NCBI RefSeq assembly: GCF_009828925.2
Contig: NZ_WUTY02000001.1
Coordinates: 1,766,492 to 1,830,491, forward strand
Direction: 5' to 3'
Source: Methylicorpusculum oleiharenae
Lineage (GTDB): Bacteria > Pseudomonadota > Gammaproteobacteria > Methylococcales > Methylomonadaceae
DNA length: 64,000 bases
The position numbers were made by a program, and so were the translations under genes. The notes under the pieces were generated by a model. It worked only from the letters and a program-made list of their open reading frames with translations. It did not search any database and was not told where the DNA came from. Numbering within the stretch: position 1 is the stretch's first letter; every line of letters begins with the position of its first letter. Positions 9,142 to 17,832 of the stretch are shown here, in pieces.

Positions 9142-10050
9142 TTATTCTGTCCTTTTTTTTGCCCGAGGGTGGGTTTGGTCATAGACGTCAGCAAGATGTT
9201 GAAAGTTAAGATGCGTGTAGATTTGGGTCGTGCTGATGTTAGCGTGGCCCAGTAATTCCTGGACGGCTCTCAAATCCTGACTGGATTCCAGTAGATGGCT
9301 GGCAAATGAATGGCGCAGCATATGAGGATGGACGTGCTCGGCTACGCCTTTAGTCTGACACCAGTTTTGTAAGCGCTGATGTACATTACGGGTGCTGATG
9401 CGTTTGCCGCGATTGGAGATAAACAAGGCCGTTTCGTCACCGGCATTATACTGAGGCCGCAGCATCAGCCAGCTATTAACTGACTTAACAGCTTTACTTC
9501 CTATGGGCAGCACCCTCGTTTTATTGCCTTTACCTGAGCGTACAATTAACGTGCGGTCCGACAGGTCCAGGTCGTTGATATTTAAGTCGGTTAATTCACT
9601 CAGGCGCAGGCCGCAGGAGTAAAACAGCTCGAACATGGCCTGGTCGCGTATTTCCAGCGCGGAAACTGTGTTCGCATCCAGTAAGCCGCTGACTTGATCG
9701 ACATCCAGCAGTTTGGGTAATTTCCTATCCTGTTTGGGGGCTCTGATTGCTTGCGCTGGGTTTATTGATGCAACCTGGAGTTTTAACAGGAATTTGAAAA
9801 ACCCGCGAATTGAAGATAATTCACGTTGCAGGCTTTTGCTACCCATGCCCTGACGATGACGTGCGGCGATGTAGCCGCGAATCAAGGCGGGCTGAATATC
9901 CTGCCAGTCCTGGATGTTGTGTTCTTCACAGTAGGCGGTTAACTTAAGTAAATCGTGGCGATAGCTTGTGACGGTATGCGGTGACGACCTTTTTTCGATC
10001 TGCAGTTGTTCAATAAACCGCTCCAACCATTGGGTCGCTGCAGGCGTCAC
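9142..10050 (-). CDS. xerC: Tyrosine recombinase XerC
   Basis: Site-specific recombinase that with XerD resolves chromosome dimers at dif. In numbering from the upstream TTG at 10074, the catalytic set is complete: R157 (CGLRLSEL), K182 (SGKGNKTRVLP), H251 and R254 (HPHMLRHSFASH), H277 (LLGHANIS) and nucleophile Y286 (TQIYTHLN). The N-terminal SAM-like core-binding domain (LERFIEQL, SSPHTVTSYRHDL) is normal. The GTG at 10050 directly after the DUF484 stop gives a typical XerC N-terminus; TTG at 10074 would overlap DUF484 by 23 bases. Last gene of the lptM-lysA-dapF-DUF484-xerC cluster, a conserved gammaproteobacterial order. Confidence 0.95.
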   Translation of the reverse strand: MTPAATQWLERFIEQLQIEKRSSPHTVTSYRHDLLKLTAYCEEHNIQDWQDIQPALIRGYIAARHRQGMGSKSLQRELSSIRGFFKFLLKLQVASINPAQAIRAPKQDRKLPKLLDVDQVSGLLDANTVSALEIRDQAMFELFYSCGLRLSELTDLNINDLDLSDRTLIVRSGKGNKTRVLPIGSKAVKSVNSWLMLRPQYNAGDETALFISNRGKRISTRNVHQRLQNWCQTKGVAEHVHPHMLRHSFASHLLESSQDLRAVQELLGHANISTTQIYTHLNFQHLADVYDQTHPRAKKRTE

Positions 10051-10051
10051 G

Positions 10052-10738
10052 TCAGTTATGCTCGAGCAGGGCAATCAAACGGGTGCCGATAATTTCACTC
10101 ATCTGGGTCAGAAATAAATTGCCCATACTGTAATGAAACCGGTTTTCCTCCTGGCTGCCGATTGCGATGATGCCTTCCAGTTGAGTAAAGGCCATTGGAA
10201 TAATGGCGCAGGATTTGACTTGCAGCGCATTGCCGCCGAAGAGAACCTTGGCTTGTGCCAGACTGGGTCGCCCGCATTTTGCCTGATTGCTGGATAAAAT
10301 AGGGTAAAAATGCTGCAAATCGGGGCTGTCTGCTGAAATAAACAAGTTGTCCAGGTAAGAGTGTTGTTCGGAAATGATCTTGATAGACACGAAGTCGGTC
10401 AGAAAATACTCGTTAAACACATGTTCCAGATTGACGATCGCTTCTTCTAAGGTCGAAGCATCCAATAAGGCCAGCGTCAATTTATGCATGCGATTGAAAG
10501 ACGTATCGTTGTCACGGGCAATTTCTATCAAGGCCGTGAGCTGGTTTTCCAATTCCTGATGCTTGACTCTGAAAATTTCCAGTTGCTTGGATATCAGGGA
10601 AATAGCGTCTCCGCTGGGATGGGGGATCGTCAGTTTTTCCAGCAGATTAAGATGATCGTTAAAAAACTCCGGGTGTTTACGTAAGTAATGTTCGACTTGC
10701 TCTTCGGATATTTCAGAAGTGATGTTGGGGTGACTCAT
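10052..10738 (-). CDS. DUF484 family protein (GAF-like)
   Basis: 228-residue cytoplasmic protein of the DUF484 family, almost always found between dapF and xerC. The N-terminal helical segment (YLRKHPEFFNDHLNLLEKLTIPHPSG) and a GAF-like C-terminal half (IIPMAFTQLEGIIAIGSQEENRF) are typical. Precise role unknown. Its ATG overlaps the dapF stop (ATGA). Confidence 0.92.
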   Translation of the reverse strand: MSHPNITSEISEEQVEHYLRKHPEFFNDHLNLLEKLTIPHPSGDAISLISKQLEIFRVKHQELENQLTALIEIARDNDTSFNRMHKLTLALLDASTLEEAIVNLEHVFNEYFLTDFVSIKIISEQHSYLDNLFISADSPDLQHFYPILSSNQAKCGRPSLAQAKVLFGGNALQVKSCAIIPMAFTQLEGIIAIGSQEENRFHYSMGNLFLTQMSEIIGTRLIALLEHN

Positions 10739-11562
10739 AGTTCAATGTTTCCCTCGAAAACGATGCTGGCGGGTCCTGTCATCAAAACAGGCTGACCTCG
10801 CCCGTCCCACTCGATTTTTAATTTGCCTCCGGGTAATTCCACGGTGACGTGATGATCCAGCAAGTGCTGTTCAATGCCAATGACGACTGCTGCACAAGCG
10901 CCGCTTCCGCAGGCCATGGTTTCACCTGATCCGCGTTCATAGACACGCAGTTTGATATGATTTTTATCGATGATCTGCATAAAACCGATATTGGCCCGTT
11001 CCGGAAAGTCTGGGTGGTTTTCCAAAAGCGGTCCTATCTCATGGACCGGCGCTGTTTTGACATCGTGAACCTGCAAAACGGCATGAGGATTACCCATGGA
11101 TACCGCTCCGAAAGCTTTTTCAGTGTTATTGACAATGGCGGTATAAAATCGCGATTCAACAGATGCCAAAAGCGGTATTTCCGCCGGATTGTGTTTGGGG
11201 ATACCCATATTGACGGTGATCATGTCGTCCTGATCAAAGGATAGCAACAATTGACCGCCATTAGTATCTACCAGAATTTTATCCTTTTCTGTCAGTCGCT
11301 TGTCCCTGACAAATTTGGCAAAACAGCGAGCGCCATTGCCACATTGAGAGACTTCGCTGCCGTCTGCATTAAAGATGCGGTACTTGAAATCGGCAGTATC
11401 GCTTACCGGGGGTTCTACCAGCAGAATCTGATCACAACCAATACCAAAATGTCGGTGCGCAATAAAACGAATCTGTTCCGGAGACAATGAAATGTTTTGA
11501 TGGATGGCATCAATAACGACAAAGTCATTGCCTAAGCCGTGCATTTTAGTGAAGTTGATCAT
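10735..11562 (-). CDS. dapF: Diaminopimelate epimerase
   Basis: Converts LL- to meso-diaminopimelate for lysine and peptidoglycan synthesis. About 275 residues from the ATG at 11562 (MINFTKMHGLGNDFVVIDA); a GTG six codons upstream is less likely. The two catalytic Cys motifs of this cofactor-independent racemase are present: SQCGNGARCFAKF and ERGSGETMACGSGACA. It lies downstream of lysA, whose enzyme uses its product, with a gap of about 150 bases, and overlaps DUF484 by ATGA. Confidence 0.97.
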   Translation of the reverse strand: MINFTKMHGLGNDFVVIDAIHQNISLSPEQIRFIAHRHFGIGCDQILLVEPPVSDTADFKYRIFNADGSEVSQCGNGARCFAKFVRDKRLTEKDKILVDTNGGQLLLSFDQDDMITVNMGIPKHNPAEIPLLASVESRFYTAIVNNTEKAFGAVSMGNPHAVLQVHDVKTAPVHEIGPLLENHPDFPERANIGFMQIIDKNHIKLRVYERGSGETMACGSGACAAVVIGIEQHLLDHHVTVELPGGKLKIEWDGRGQPVLMTGPASIVFEGNIEL

Positions 11563-11714
11563 GCTGTTTTTTCTCTGCACATAAAAATATAGAAACGTCC
11601 GTATTGTATTTCGAAACTATTCAACGTAAATGCATAATTACTCGCCAGACAGAGAATGGTTTCGAATTTACATGGTGTGCCTGCGCTTGATAAAGCCGCG
11701 ATTTGGCCGCTTTC

Positions 11715-12962
11715 CTAAGGCAAGAGTTTTTCACCGGTCCATAATTGTTCAAGGGTTTCGCGTTCCCGGACAATAAAGGCAGACGCGCCGTCAACCATAA
11801 TCTCGGGCGCTCTGGGTCTGGAATTATAGTTTGAACTCATGGTGAAACCGTAAGCGCCTGAAGACCGAATAGCCAGCAAGTCCCCCGCATTGAGCTTCAA
11901 CTGACGGTCTTTCCCCAAAAAGTCGCCGGTTTCACAGACCGGTCCGACAATATCCCATTCACGTTCTTCAGCGGTACTGGTTTCGTCTACTGGAATAATA
12001 GCTTGCCAGGCGCCATAAAGCGAAGGTCGAATCAAATCATTCATTGCTGCATCGACGATGGCAAAGTGCTTGTCCGCCGTTTGTTTGAGATATTCGACGC
12101 GGGTGACCAAGATACCGGCATTGCCGGCTATGGCACGCCCCGGTTCCATCAGGATTTCGTATTCACTTGAATCCAGACGTTTCAGCACGGCTTCCACATA
12201 ATGAGACGGTTCATAAGGTTTTTCATCCCGGTAGCGGATGCCGAGGCCGCCGCCCAGATCAATATGGTGTAATGCAATCCCTTGCTCAGCCAATTTATCA
12301 ACCAATACAAGAATGCGTTCCAGAGCATCCAGGAAAGGCTGGATTTCGGTCAATTGAGAACCGATGTGACAGTCAATGCCTGCAATCCTGATATGAGGTA
12401 ATTGCGCGGCGCGAAGATATTCCGTAAAGGCTTGATCTATGGACAAGCCGAATTTATTTTCTTTTAATCCGGTTGAAATGTAGGGGTGTGTTTTTGCATC
12501 GACATCCGGGTTTACTCTGAACGAGACCGGGGCAACGACGCCGAGTTGTCCGGCAAGATCATTGATCCTGTCCAGTTCACCACTGACTTCAATATTGAAA
12601 CAGCGTATACCGGTTTTTAACGCGAAAGTAATTTCATCTTCGCGCTTACCGACACCCGAAAATACGATTTTTTGAGGATCGCCGCCGGCTTTCAATACCC
12701 GCTGTAATTCTCCCAAGGACACAATATCGAACCCCGAGCCTAATCGGGCCAGCAGATTGAGAATGGCGATATTGGAATTGGCTTTAACGGCATAGCAAAT
12801 CAGGTGAGGATGATCGCCAAAGGCATCGTTGAATGCGTGCCAGTGCTTTTCCAGCGTGGCTCTTGAATAGATATAACAGGGCGTGCCGTATTGAGCCGCG
12901 AGGTCTGTTACCGGGCAGTCTTCAGCGAAAAGCCGGTGATTGTGATAATTAAAATAGTCCAT
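11715..12962 (-). CDS. lysA: Diaminopimelate decarboxylase
   Basis: PLP enzyme for the last step of lysine synthesis (meso-DAP to lysine), 415 residues, full length. PLP lysine K60 is in CYAVKANSN. Also visible: the GCHIGSQ-like DCHIGSQ motif, HIDLGGGLGIRY, the phosphate-binding EPGRAIAGNAG, and the C-terminal GPVCETGDFLG with the catalytic Cys. Only two bases separate its ATG from the lptM stop, so it is translated from the TRAP/lptM transcript or one starting in it. Confidence 0.97.
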   Translation of the reverse strand: MDYFNYHNHRLFAEDCPVTDLAAQYGTPCYIYSRATLEKHWHAFNDAFGDHPHLICYAVKANSNIAILNLLARLGSGFDIVSLGELQRVLKAGGDPQKIVFSGVGKREDEITFALKTGIRCFNIEVSGELDRINDLAGQLGVVAPVSFRVNPDVDAKTHPYISTGLKENKFGLSIDQAFTEYLRAAQLPHIRIAGIDCHIGSQLTEIQPFLDALERILVLVDKLAEQGIALHHIDLGGGLGIRYRDEKPYEPSHYVEAVLKRLDSSEYEILMEPGRAIAGNAGILVTRVEYLKQTADKHFAIVDAAMNDLIRPSLYGAWQAIIPVDETSTAEEREWDIVGPVCETGDFLGKDRQLKLNAGDLLAIRSSGAYGFTMSSNYNSRPRAPEIMVDGASAFIVRERETLEQLWTGEKLLP

Positions 12963-12964
12963 GC

Positions 12965-13087
12965 TTATTTTTCTTTTTCTACCGTGATGGGTGGGCGTTG
13001 GTCCGGCAAGTATAGCGGTCCGATTTGACCGCAGGCGGTCAGTAAAATGCTAAAAAGCAAAAGAACGGGGATGAATTTTTTTATCAT
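12965..13087 (-). CDS. lptM: Small lipoprotein LptM (YifL family)
   Basis: A 40-residue lipoprotein easily missed by gene callers. MIKKFIPVLLLFSILLTAC is a lipoprotein signal peptide with lipobox LLTAC. The mature N-terminus CGQIGPLYLPD matches the conserved CGxxGPLYLP of LptM, which in E. coli assists assembly and oxidative folding of the LptDE lipopolysaccharide export machine at the outer membrane. Its position just upstream of lysA is also the classical one. The ATG overlaps the dctM stop as ATGA, which suggests coupled translation. Confidence 0.92.
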   Translation of the reverse strand: MIKKFIPVLLLFSILLTACGQIGPLYLPDQRPPITVEKEK

Positions 13088-14469
13088 ATCGGTTTAGCGT
13101 AAATGAGAGCAGGTAACCAAGTGGCTAATTGTGGCCAGAAAGCGAGTAAACCCAGCATTAAGATCTGAATTGCGATAAAGGGTATCACGCCTTTATAGAT
13201 CTGGAGTGTTGTGATTTCAGGTGGGGCGACGCCTCGAAGATAAAACAGTGCAAATCCGAAAGGCGGTGTTAAAAATGAAGTTTGTAAATTTAAGGCCATC
13301 ATGACGCCCAGCCATACCGGATTAATATCCATCGCCAGCAGGACGGGGCCGACAATCGGAACGATCACGAAGATGATTTCGATAAAATCAAGCATAAAAC
13401 CCAGCAGGAACATGATCAGCATGACGCAGAAAACAGCGCCGAACTTGCCGCCCGGTAAGTCGGAAAGCAGGCTGACAATTAATTCGTCTCCGCCAAAACC
13501 TCTAAAAACCAGTGAAAACAGGGCTGCGCCCATCAAAATCATGAAAACCATGCTGGTCACTTGCGTGGTGTTTTGTACGACGTAACGGATTTGCTGCAGA
13601 TTAAATTGGCCTTTGATCACGGCCAGAATAATTGCGCCTACCGCGCCGACTGACGCCGCCTCGGTAGGCGTGGCCAGACCGCCGATGATAGAGCCCAAAA
13701 CCGATACGATCAGCGCCAGCGGCGGTGTCAGACTGCCTAATACTTTGGCATAAAATCGCCAGTCACGTTCCACCGGCTGAACGGTCAACGGCATCAAGCC
13801 GGGTTTGAACAAGGCAAGTGCGGCAATGTAGATAAGGTACAAAACGATCAGGCTTAATCCGGGAATCAGGGCGCCGGCAAACAAGTCGCCAACTGAAACG
13901 GTTTCAGGCGCGAAAATGCCGTTATCTAATTGAGCCTGCTGATAGGCCGTAGAAATAATATCGCCCAGTAATACCAGGACTATGGATGGCGGGATGATTT
14001 GGCCCAGCGTTCCGGACGCGCAAATCGTGCCGCAGGCGATAGCCGGGTCGTAATTGCGGCGCAGCATGGTGGGCAAGGAAAGTAAGCCCATAGTCACTAC
14101 CGTTGCGCCTACAATGCCGGTGCTCGCCGCCATCAACATGCCGACCAGCGTGACCGCAATACCCAGTCCGCCTTTGAGTGAACCCAACAGATCCGTCATC
14201 GATTCAAGCAAACTTTCGGCAACTTTCGAGCGCTCCAGCATAACCCCCATAAAAACAAACAAAGGAACGGCAATCAGCGTTTCATTGGTCATAATGCCGT
14301 ACAGCCGGTTAGGCAAGGCATTTAAAAAGGCGACGTCGAATACCTCCAGCCATAAACCTAAACCGGCAAAGGCAAGCGCCGTTCCGCTCAATGCAAAGGC
14401 AACCGGAAAGCCGGACAGCAGGACGATAAATACGGCAGCAAAAAGCCACAGCGCCATCGTATGTTCCAT
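13084..14469 (-). CDS. dctM: TRAP transporter large permease (DctM family)
   Basis: Inner-membrane subunit of a tripartite ATP-independent periplasmic transporter, 461 residues with about twelve hydrophobic helices. It carries the DctM hallmarks NETLIAVPLFVFMG and ASTGIVGATVVTMG, and the IIPPSIVLVLLGD and TPTEAASVGAVGA re-entrant segments. These systems import carboxylates or related anions with a sodium gradient. The small subunit lies directly upstream. No DctP binding protein is in the window. Its stop codon overlaps the start of lptM. Confidence 0.93.
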   Translation of the reverse strand: MEHTMALWLFAAVFIVLLSGFPVAFALSGTALAFAGLGLWLEVFDVAFLNALPNRLYGIMTNETLIAVPLFVFMGVMLERSKVAESLLESMTDLLGSLKGGLGIAVTLVGMLMAASTGIVGATVVTMGLLSLPTMLRRNYDPAIACGTICASGTLGQIIPPSIVLVLLGDIISTAYQQAQLDNGIFAPETVSVGDLFAGALIPGLSLIVLYLIYIAALALFKPGLMPLTVQPVERDWRFYAKVLGSLTPPLALIVSVLGSIIGGLATPTEAASVGAVGAIILAVIKGQFNLQQIRYVVQNTTQVTSMVFMILMGAALFSLVFRGFGGDELIVSLLSDLPGGKFGAVFCVMLIMFLLGFMLDFIEIIFVIVPIVGPVLLAMDINPVWLGVMMALNLQTSFLTPPFGFALFYLRGVAPPEITTLQIYKGVIPFIAIQILMLGLLAFWPQLATWLPALIYAKPI

Positions 14470-15009
14470 TTAATCCGATTCCTCTAAAGGCTTTAAATCA
14501 AGCGCAATTAACAAGCTGTCGAGAAAAAGCGCGCTGCCCTGCAGGGCGAGCAGGCAAGCTGTAATGACAAGCGTGGATTTGATCAGAAAAACACCCGGTA
14601 AGCCGCCCGAATTGCCCGAGCTTTCATGAATTTTCCAGGATTCCAGGACATAATCCCAACTGCTCCAGCCGATAAAAGCCGTGACAGGAAGCAGTAATAA
14701 AATGACACCGGAACAGTCAATCCATGCTTTGGTTCTTTTGCTAAAACCCTGATAGAAAATATCGACCCTGACGTGACCGTCAACTTTCAATGTATAAGCT
14801 ACGCCCAGCATAAACACTAAAGCATGCAGGTAAGCAATGCATTCCTGAGAGGCGACGGAACCATAGTTCAATGCATAACGCAAAACGACAATAAGAAATG
14901 TGCCCAGCACCATGACCAGCGTAAGCCAGGACACGGCTTTTCCAACCCGGTCATTAAGCGCATCAATAATCTGAATATAGCCTTTCAGAGCTGAAACAAG
15001 ACTTGACAT
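14470..15009 (-). CDS. dctQ: TRAP transporter small permease (DctQ family)
   Basis: 179-residue membrane protein with four hydrophobic helices (about 20-45, 55-78, 95-120, 140-165), matching DctQ. The VLRYALNYGSVASQECIAYLH stretch and the KVDGHVRVDIFYQ loop are typical of the family. It abuts dctM with no gap. The substrate cannot be deduced without the binding protein. Confidence 0.9.
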   Translation of the reverse strand: MSSLVSALKGYIQIIDALNDRVGKAVSWLTLVMVLGTFLIVVLRYALNYGSVASQECIAYLHALVFMLGVAYTLKVDGHVRVDIFYQGFSKRTKAWIDCSGVILLLLPVTAFIGWSSWDYVLESWKIHESSGNSGGLPGVFLIKSTLVITACLLALQGSALFLDSLLIALDLKPLEESD

Positions 15010-15051
15010 AAATGGCGCACAAAAAAACGATATTCTAAATGAAATTCAAGG

Positions 15052-15243
15052 CTAAAGAATAATTTTAGACCGTATTTTTTTTGGGCGAGACAGTGGTGGG
15101 GTTTCTATCATGAGGATAGGAATTAACAACAGTAACATAAACGCAATCGCCAAAAAGCCAGGATTGACAATGTCCTTCAGCCAATAGCAGCCAAGACTTC
15201 CCCATAGAATTCGCATGGGGCCTGGAAGTTTGAACTGTTTCAT
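15052..15243 (-). CDS. Small hypothetical membrane protein
   Basis: 63 codons with ATG start, one hydrophobic segment (FLAIAFMLLLLIPILMI) and a basic C-terminus. Not recognised. It lies 42 bases upstream of dctQ, where a DctP gene would be expected, but it is far too small to be one. Support is coding potential and position only; the ribosome site is weak. Confidence 0.4.
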   Translation of the reverse strand: MKQFKLPGPMRILWGSLGCYWLKDIVNPGFLAIAFMLLLLIPILMIETPPLSRPKKIRSKIIL

Positions 15244-15353
15244 AAGCGTTAACCTGGTTGATGTGTTCTGAATTCTAGAAGATTTTGGCGGATTGAGTAA
15301 AAAAACGGTTCGGAAATTATGAATCAGTTCAAATGCGGGTAAAAATAGACCGC

Positions 15354-16343
15354 TTAAAAAGCAACAATCGAGTTTGATTTGAAATTCACCCAGATGGTCT
15401 CGCCCAAGCGCAAATTAAGATCCTGTAAGGCTTCATGAGTGATTAAAGCCAGGAACTTTTCATCACTTCTGACTTCAACGCAGACTTTGCCGGCTTCTTC
15501 TGAAATAGAGGTGATGCGGCCGGAAAATTGATTGCGTATGCTGGAAATCAGCGGTGTGCGAGACAGGACAATTTCATGCGGATCAATCGAAATATGACGG
15601 CAATCACAGACATCCCCCGGCAATCGGATCAACAGCTTGCCGGTGTCGAAGCTATTACCTTGGGTAGTGCCACCGAAGAGATTGATCAGCGGGGAATCGA
15701 CCTGCGTGCCCTGAACCAGCGAGATGACAGGCCCCGCCAATGCCAAACCCTGTAAACGGTTATGCGTGCTGAAAATCAGGGTTTGTTGTGCCTGGTCCAG
15801 GAAGCCGCTGATAAACTGTTCCATCAGTTGGTTACTGGAATTATCCAGAAAGTTAAACGGTTCGTCCATCAGCAGCACGTCAGGCTCGGTAATCAAAGCT
15901 CTCGCCAGCGCTGTTTTTTGGAGTTCGCCACCGGATAAGCTATTGGCCTGATGATTGGTCAGATGACCAATGCCGAATTGCGCCAGCGCAGTATCAATTT
16001 TTTGACGGCCTTGTGAGGGTTTTACGCCGTGAAATTTAAGCGCCAGCAACAGGTTATCCCGCACCGTGCCTCGAAACATAAATGGATTTTGTGGCAAATA
16101 ACCGATTTTCCGAATGAGGTTACGGCGATTTTTGCCGGAAACTTTTTCCCCCATGAACACAATGTCACCTTGCTGAGGCGTTAGCGTAAGAGACAATAGG
16201 TTCAATAGTGTGCTTTTGCCGCATCCGTTTGGGCCAATTAGAGCCGTGACGTGTTGGCCATGAATCCATAATTCAGGCAGAGACAATACAGTCTTATCGC
16301 CGTATGCAAAACGAATGTCATGCAGTTCATAAATACCCTTCAA
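15354..16343 (-). CDS. tupC: Tungstate/molybdate-type ABC transporter ATP-binding protein
   Basis: 329-residue ABC ATPase. Walker A GPNGCGKST (about 36-44), Q-loop GYLPQNPFMF, signature LSGGELQKTALARAL and Walker B VLLMDEPFNFLD are intact. A C-terminal TOBE/Mop-like domain (about 260-329, IRNQFSGRITSISEEAGKV) is the type that binds oxyanions in molybdate and tungstate importers. It is divergent from the tungstate-binding protein gene at 16530, which supports tungstate as substrate. The TupB permease that should join them is not in the window. The gene symbol is an inference from context. Confidence 0.75.
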   Translation of the reverse strand: MKGIYELHDIRFAYGDKTVLSLPELWIHGQHVTALIGPNGCGKSTLLNLLSLTLTPQQGDIVFMGEKVSGKNRRNLIRKIGYLPQNPFMFRGTVRDNLLLALKFHGVKPSQGRQKIDTALAQFGIGHLTNHQANSLSGGELQKTALARALITEPDVLLMDEPFNFLDNSSNQLMEQFISGFLDQAQQTLIFSTHNRLQGLALAGPVISLVQGTQVDSPLINLFGGTTQGNSFDTGKLLIRLPGDVCDCRHISIDPHEIVLSRTPLISSIRNQFSGRITSISEEAGKVCVEVRSDEKFLALITHEALQDLNLRLGETIWVNFKSNSIVAF

Positions 16344-16455
16344 ACGAGCTCATCCTCAAAATCGTTAATACCAGCAACCGGATGTTATTGTAACGGTATT
16401 TTATTTCCGGCTTATGGTTCAATAACAATACATAATGTTAACGGCCAGTAACTGG

Positions 16456-16499
16456 TAGCCTGGATGCAGTATTACGAAATCCGGGTTGCTTCATCCGGT
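16456..16499. repeat. REP-like intergenic repeat, degenerate
   Basis: TAGCCTGGATGCAG...GAAATCCGGGTT resembles the widespread proteobacterial repeat TAGCCCGGATGnAGCG...GGAATCCGGG. A short CCTGGATG/CATCCGG pairing is possible. Single copy recognised in this window. Confidence 0.4.
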
Positions 16500-16529
16500 C
16501 TTGGTATTGATATTACAAAGGACAAAATA

Positions 16530-17333
16530 ATGAAAAAAATCAAGTATTTATTAGGGGTGTTGATTTTTGTGGTTGCTTTTGAAGGCTACGCAGAAACTGT
16601 ATTGCGCATGTCTACGACAACCAGCACAGAAAACAGCGGCTTGCTAAAAGTGTTGAATCCGGCTTTTGAAAAACGCTATGGCGTCAGGATTGAAGTTTTG
16701 GCGGTTGGTACGGGCAAAGCGTTGAAATTAGCCGAAAACGGAGACGTGGATGTGCTTTTGGTGCATGCGCCTGACGCTGAAGCGGCGTTCGTAGCCGCGG
16801 GCTATGGGGTTAATCGCAAGCGGGTGATGTTTAATGATTTTGTTTTATTGGGCCCGAATAACGACAATGCCGGAGTCAAATCGGCGCAAACGGTTAACGA
16901 AGCCTTGCAAAAAATAAGCAAAGCCAAGGCCTTGTTTATCTCCAGGGGCGATGATTCGGGCACACATCAAAAAGAGCTGGCGCTCTGGCAACAAACAGGT
17001 CTTAAGCCGCAGGGGGAATGGTATATATCGGCCGGCCAGGGTATGGGAGCGGTTTTAACGATGGCGGATGAAAAGCAGGCGTATGCCTTATCGGATAGAG
17101 GCACTTATCTCGCTATGCAGGCAAAACTGCAACTCAATGTTCTTTATGAAGGTGATGAGGCTCTGATGAATCCTTATCATGTGATAGCGGTTAATCCCCA
17201 GCGTTTTCCAAACCTGAATTATGAATCGGCGATGCGCTATATCGAATTTTTGACAGGCGAGGAGGGGCAAGCGCTGATTGCAGGCTATAAAATACAGGGG
17301 CAGGCATTATTTCATCCAGATGCGGAACGTTAA
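16530..17333 (+). CDS. tupA: Tungstate ABC transporter substrate-binding protein (TupA-like)
   Basis: Periplasmic binding protein of about 267 residues from ATG 16530, with a Sec signal peptide (MKKIKYLLGVLIFVVAFEGYA) and a ribosome site AAAGGA seven bases upstream. The mature N-terminus VLRMSTTTSTENSGLL contains the TTTST oxyanion-binding motif of TupA/WtpA-type proteins. Other conserved parts are VLAVGTGKALKLAENGDVDVLLVH, FNDFVLLGP, ISRGDDSGTH and YALSDRGTYL. It delivers tungstate for molybdopterin/tungstopterin enzymes. An upstream in-frame start (16464) would bury the signal peptide and is rejected. Divergent from the ABC ATPase gene. Confidence 0.9.
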   Translation: MKKIKYLLGVLIFVVAFEGYAETVLRMSTTTSTENSGLLKVLNPAFEKRYGVRIEVLAVGTGKALKLAENGDVDVLLVHAPDAEAAFVAAGYGVNRKRVMFNDFVLLGPNNDNAGVKSAQTVNEALQKISKAKALFISRGDDSGTHQKELALWQQTGLKPQGEWYISAGQGMGAVLTMADEKQAYALSDRGTYLAMQAKLQLNVLYEGDEALMNPYHVIAVNPQRFPNLNYESAMRYIEFLTGEEGQALIAGYKIQGQALFHPDAER

Positions 17334-17432
17334 AGCAGAATTCATCGGTACGGATCGAACACAATCGCTAGGCTTTCATGCCTGTTTAAATGAACGGCAT
17401 TAATCGCTATTTAAGCGTGAACTATCGGGCGG

Positions 17433-17786
17433 TTAAACTTTTTGACCCGATTTTACACATTCAAAAAGGAGTTCGTCATAGGCGTCTTTGGGCAAAGTAT
17501 CGTCACATTGCACGCCGTAGTGTGTGCCTTGGCATAAGTGTTTTATCTCTCCGCGGATAGCAACCGGAATCTGCGAGTTGGGCAGAATTAAAACAATGGA
17601 TACCCAGCCTTCGCTTTCTTCGGGCAGGGGACTGTCCAGATGAATTTTGATACCGGTATAGCTGAGGTCGATCACTTCGCCTTCAAATTCGAGAGTATCG
17701 TTGGCAGGACGCTTAATGGTGAGATGGGCTTTAATTCCGTCGACTGGGAAGCGAGGGTGGTTACGCCTTTCTTGTTGCATAGTCAT
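17433..17786 (-). CDS. PilZ domain protein
   Basis: 117-residue single-domain protein. The c-di-GMP binding elements are present: RRNHPR (RxxxR type, near residue 6) and DLSYTGIKI (D/NxSxxG, near 42). It is thus a probable c-di-GMP receptor of unknown output. Monocistronic; c-di-GMP turnover proteins are encoded nearby at 20317-22437 and further at 52450-53658. Confidence 0.9.
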   Translation of the reverse strand: MTMQQERRNHPRFPVDGIKAHLTIKRPANDTLEFEGEVIDLSYTGIKIHLDSPLPEESEGWVSIVLILPNSQIPVAIRGEIKHLCQGTHYGVQCDDTLPKDAYDELLFECVKSGQKV

Positions 17787-17832
17787 TCGCCTAAAAAATG
17801 TAGTTATTTAGCGTAATTTTTAAAAAATAGTG

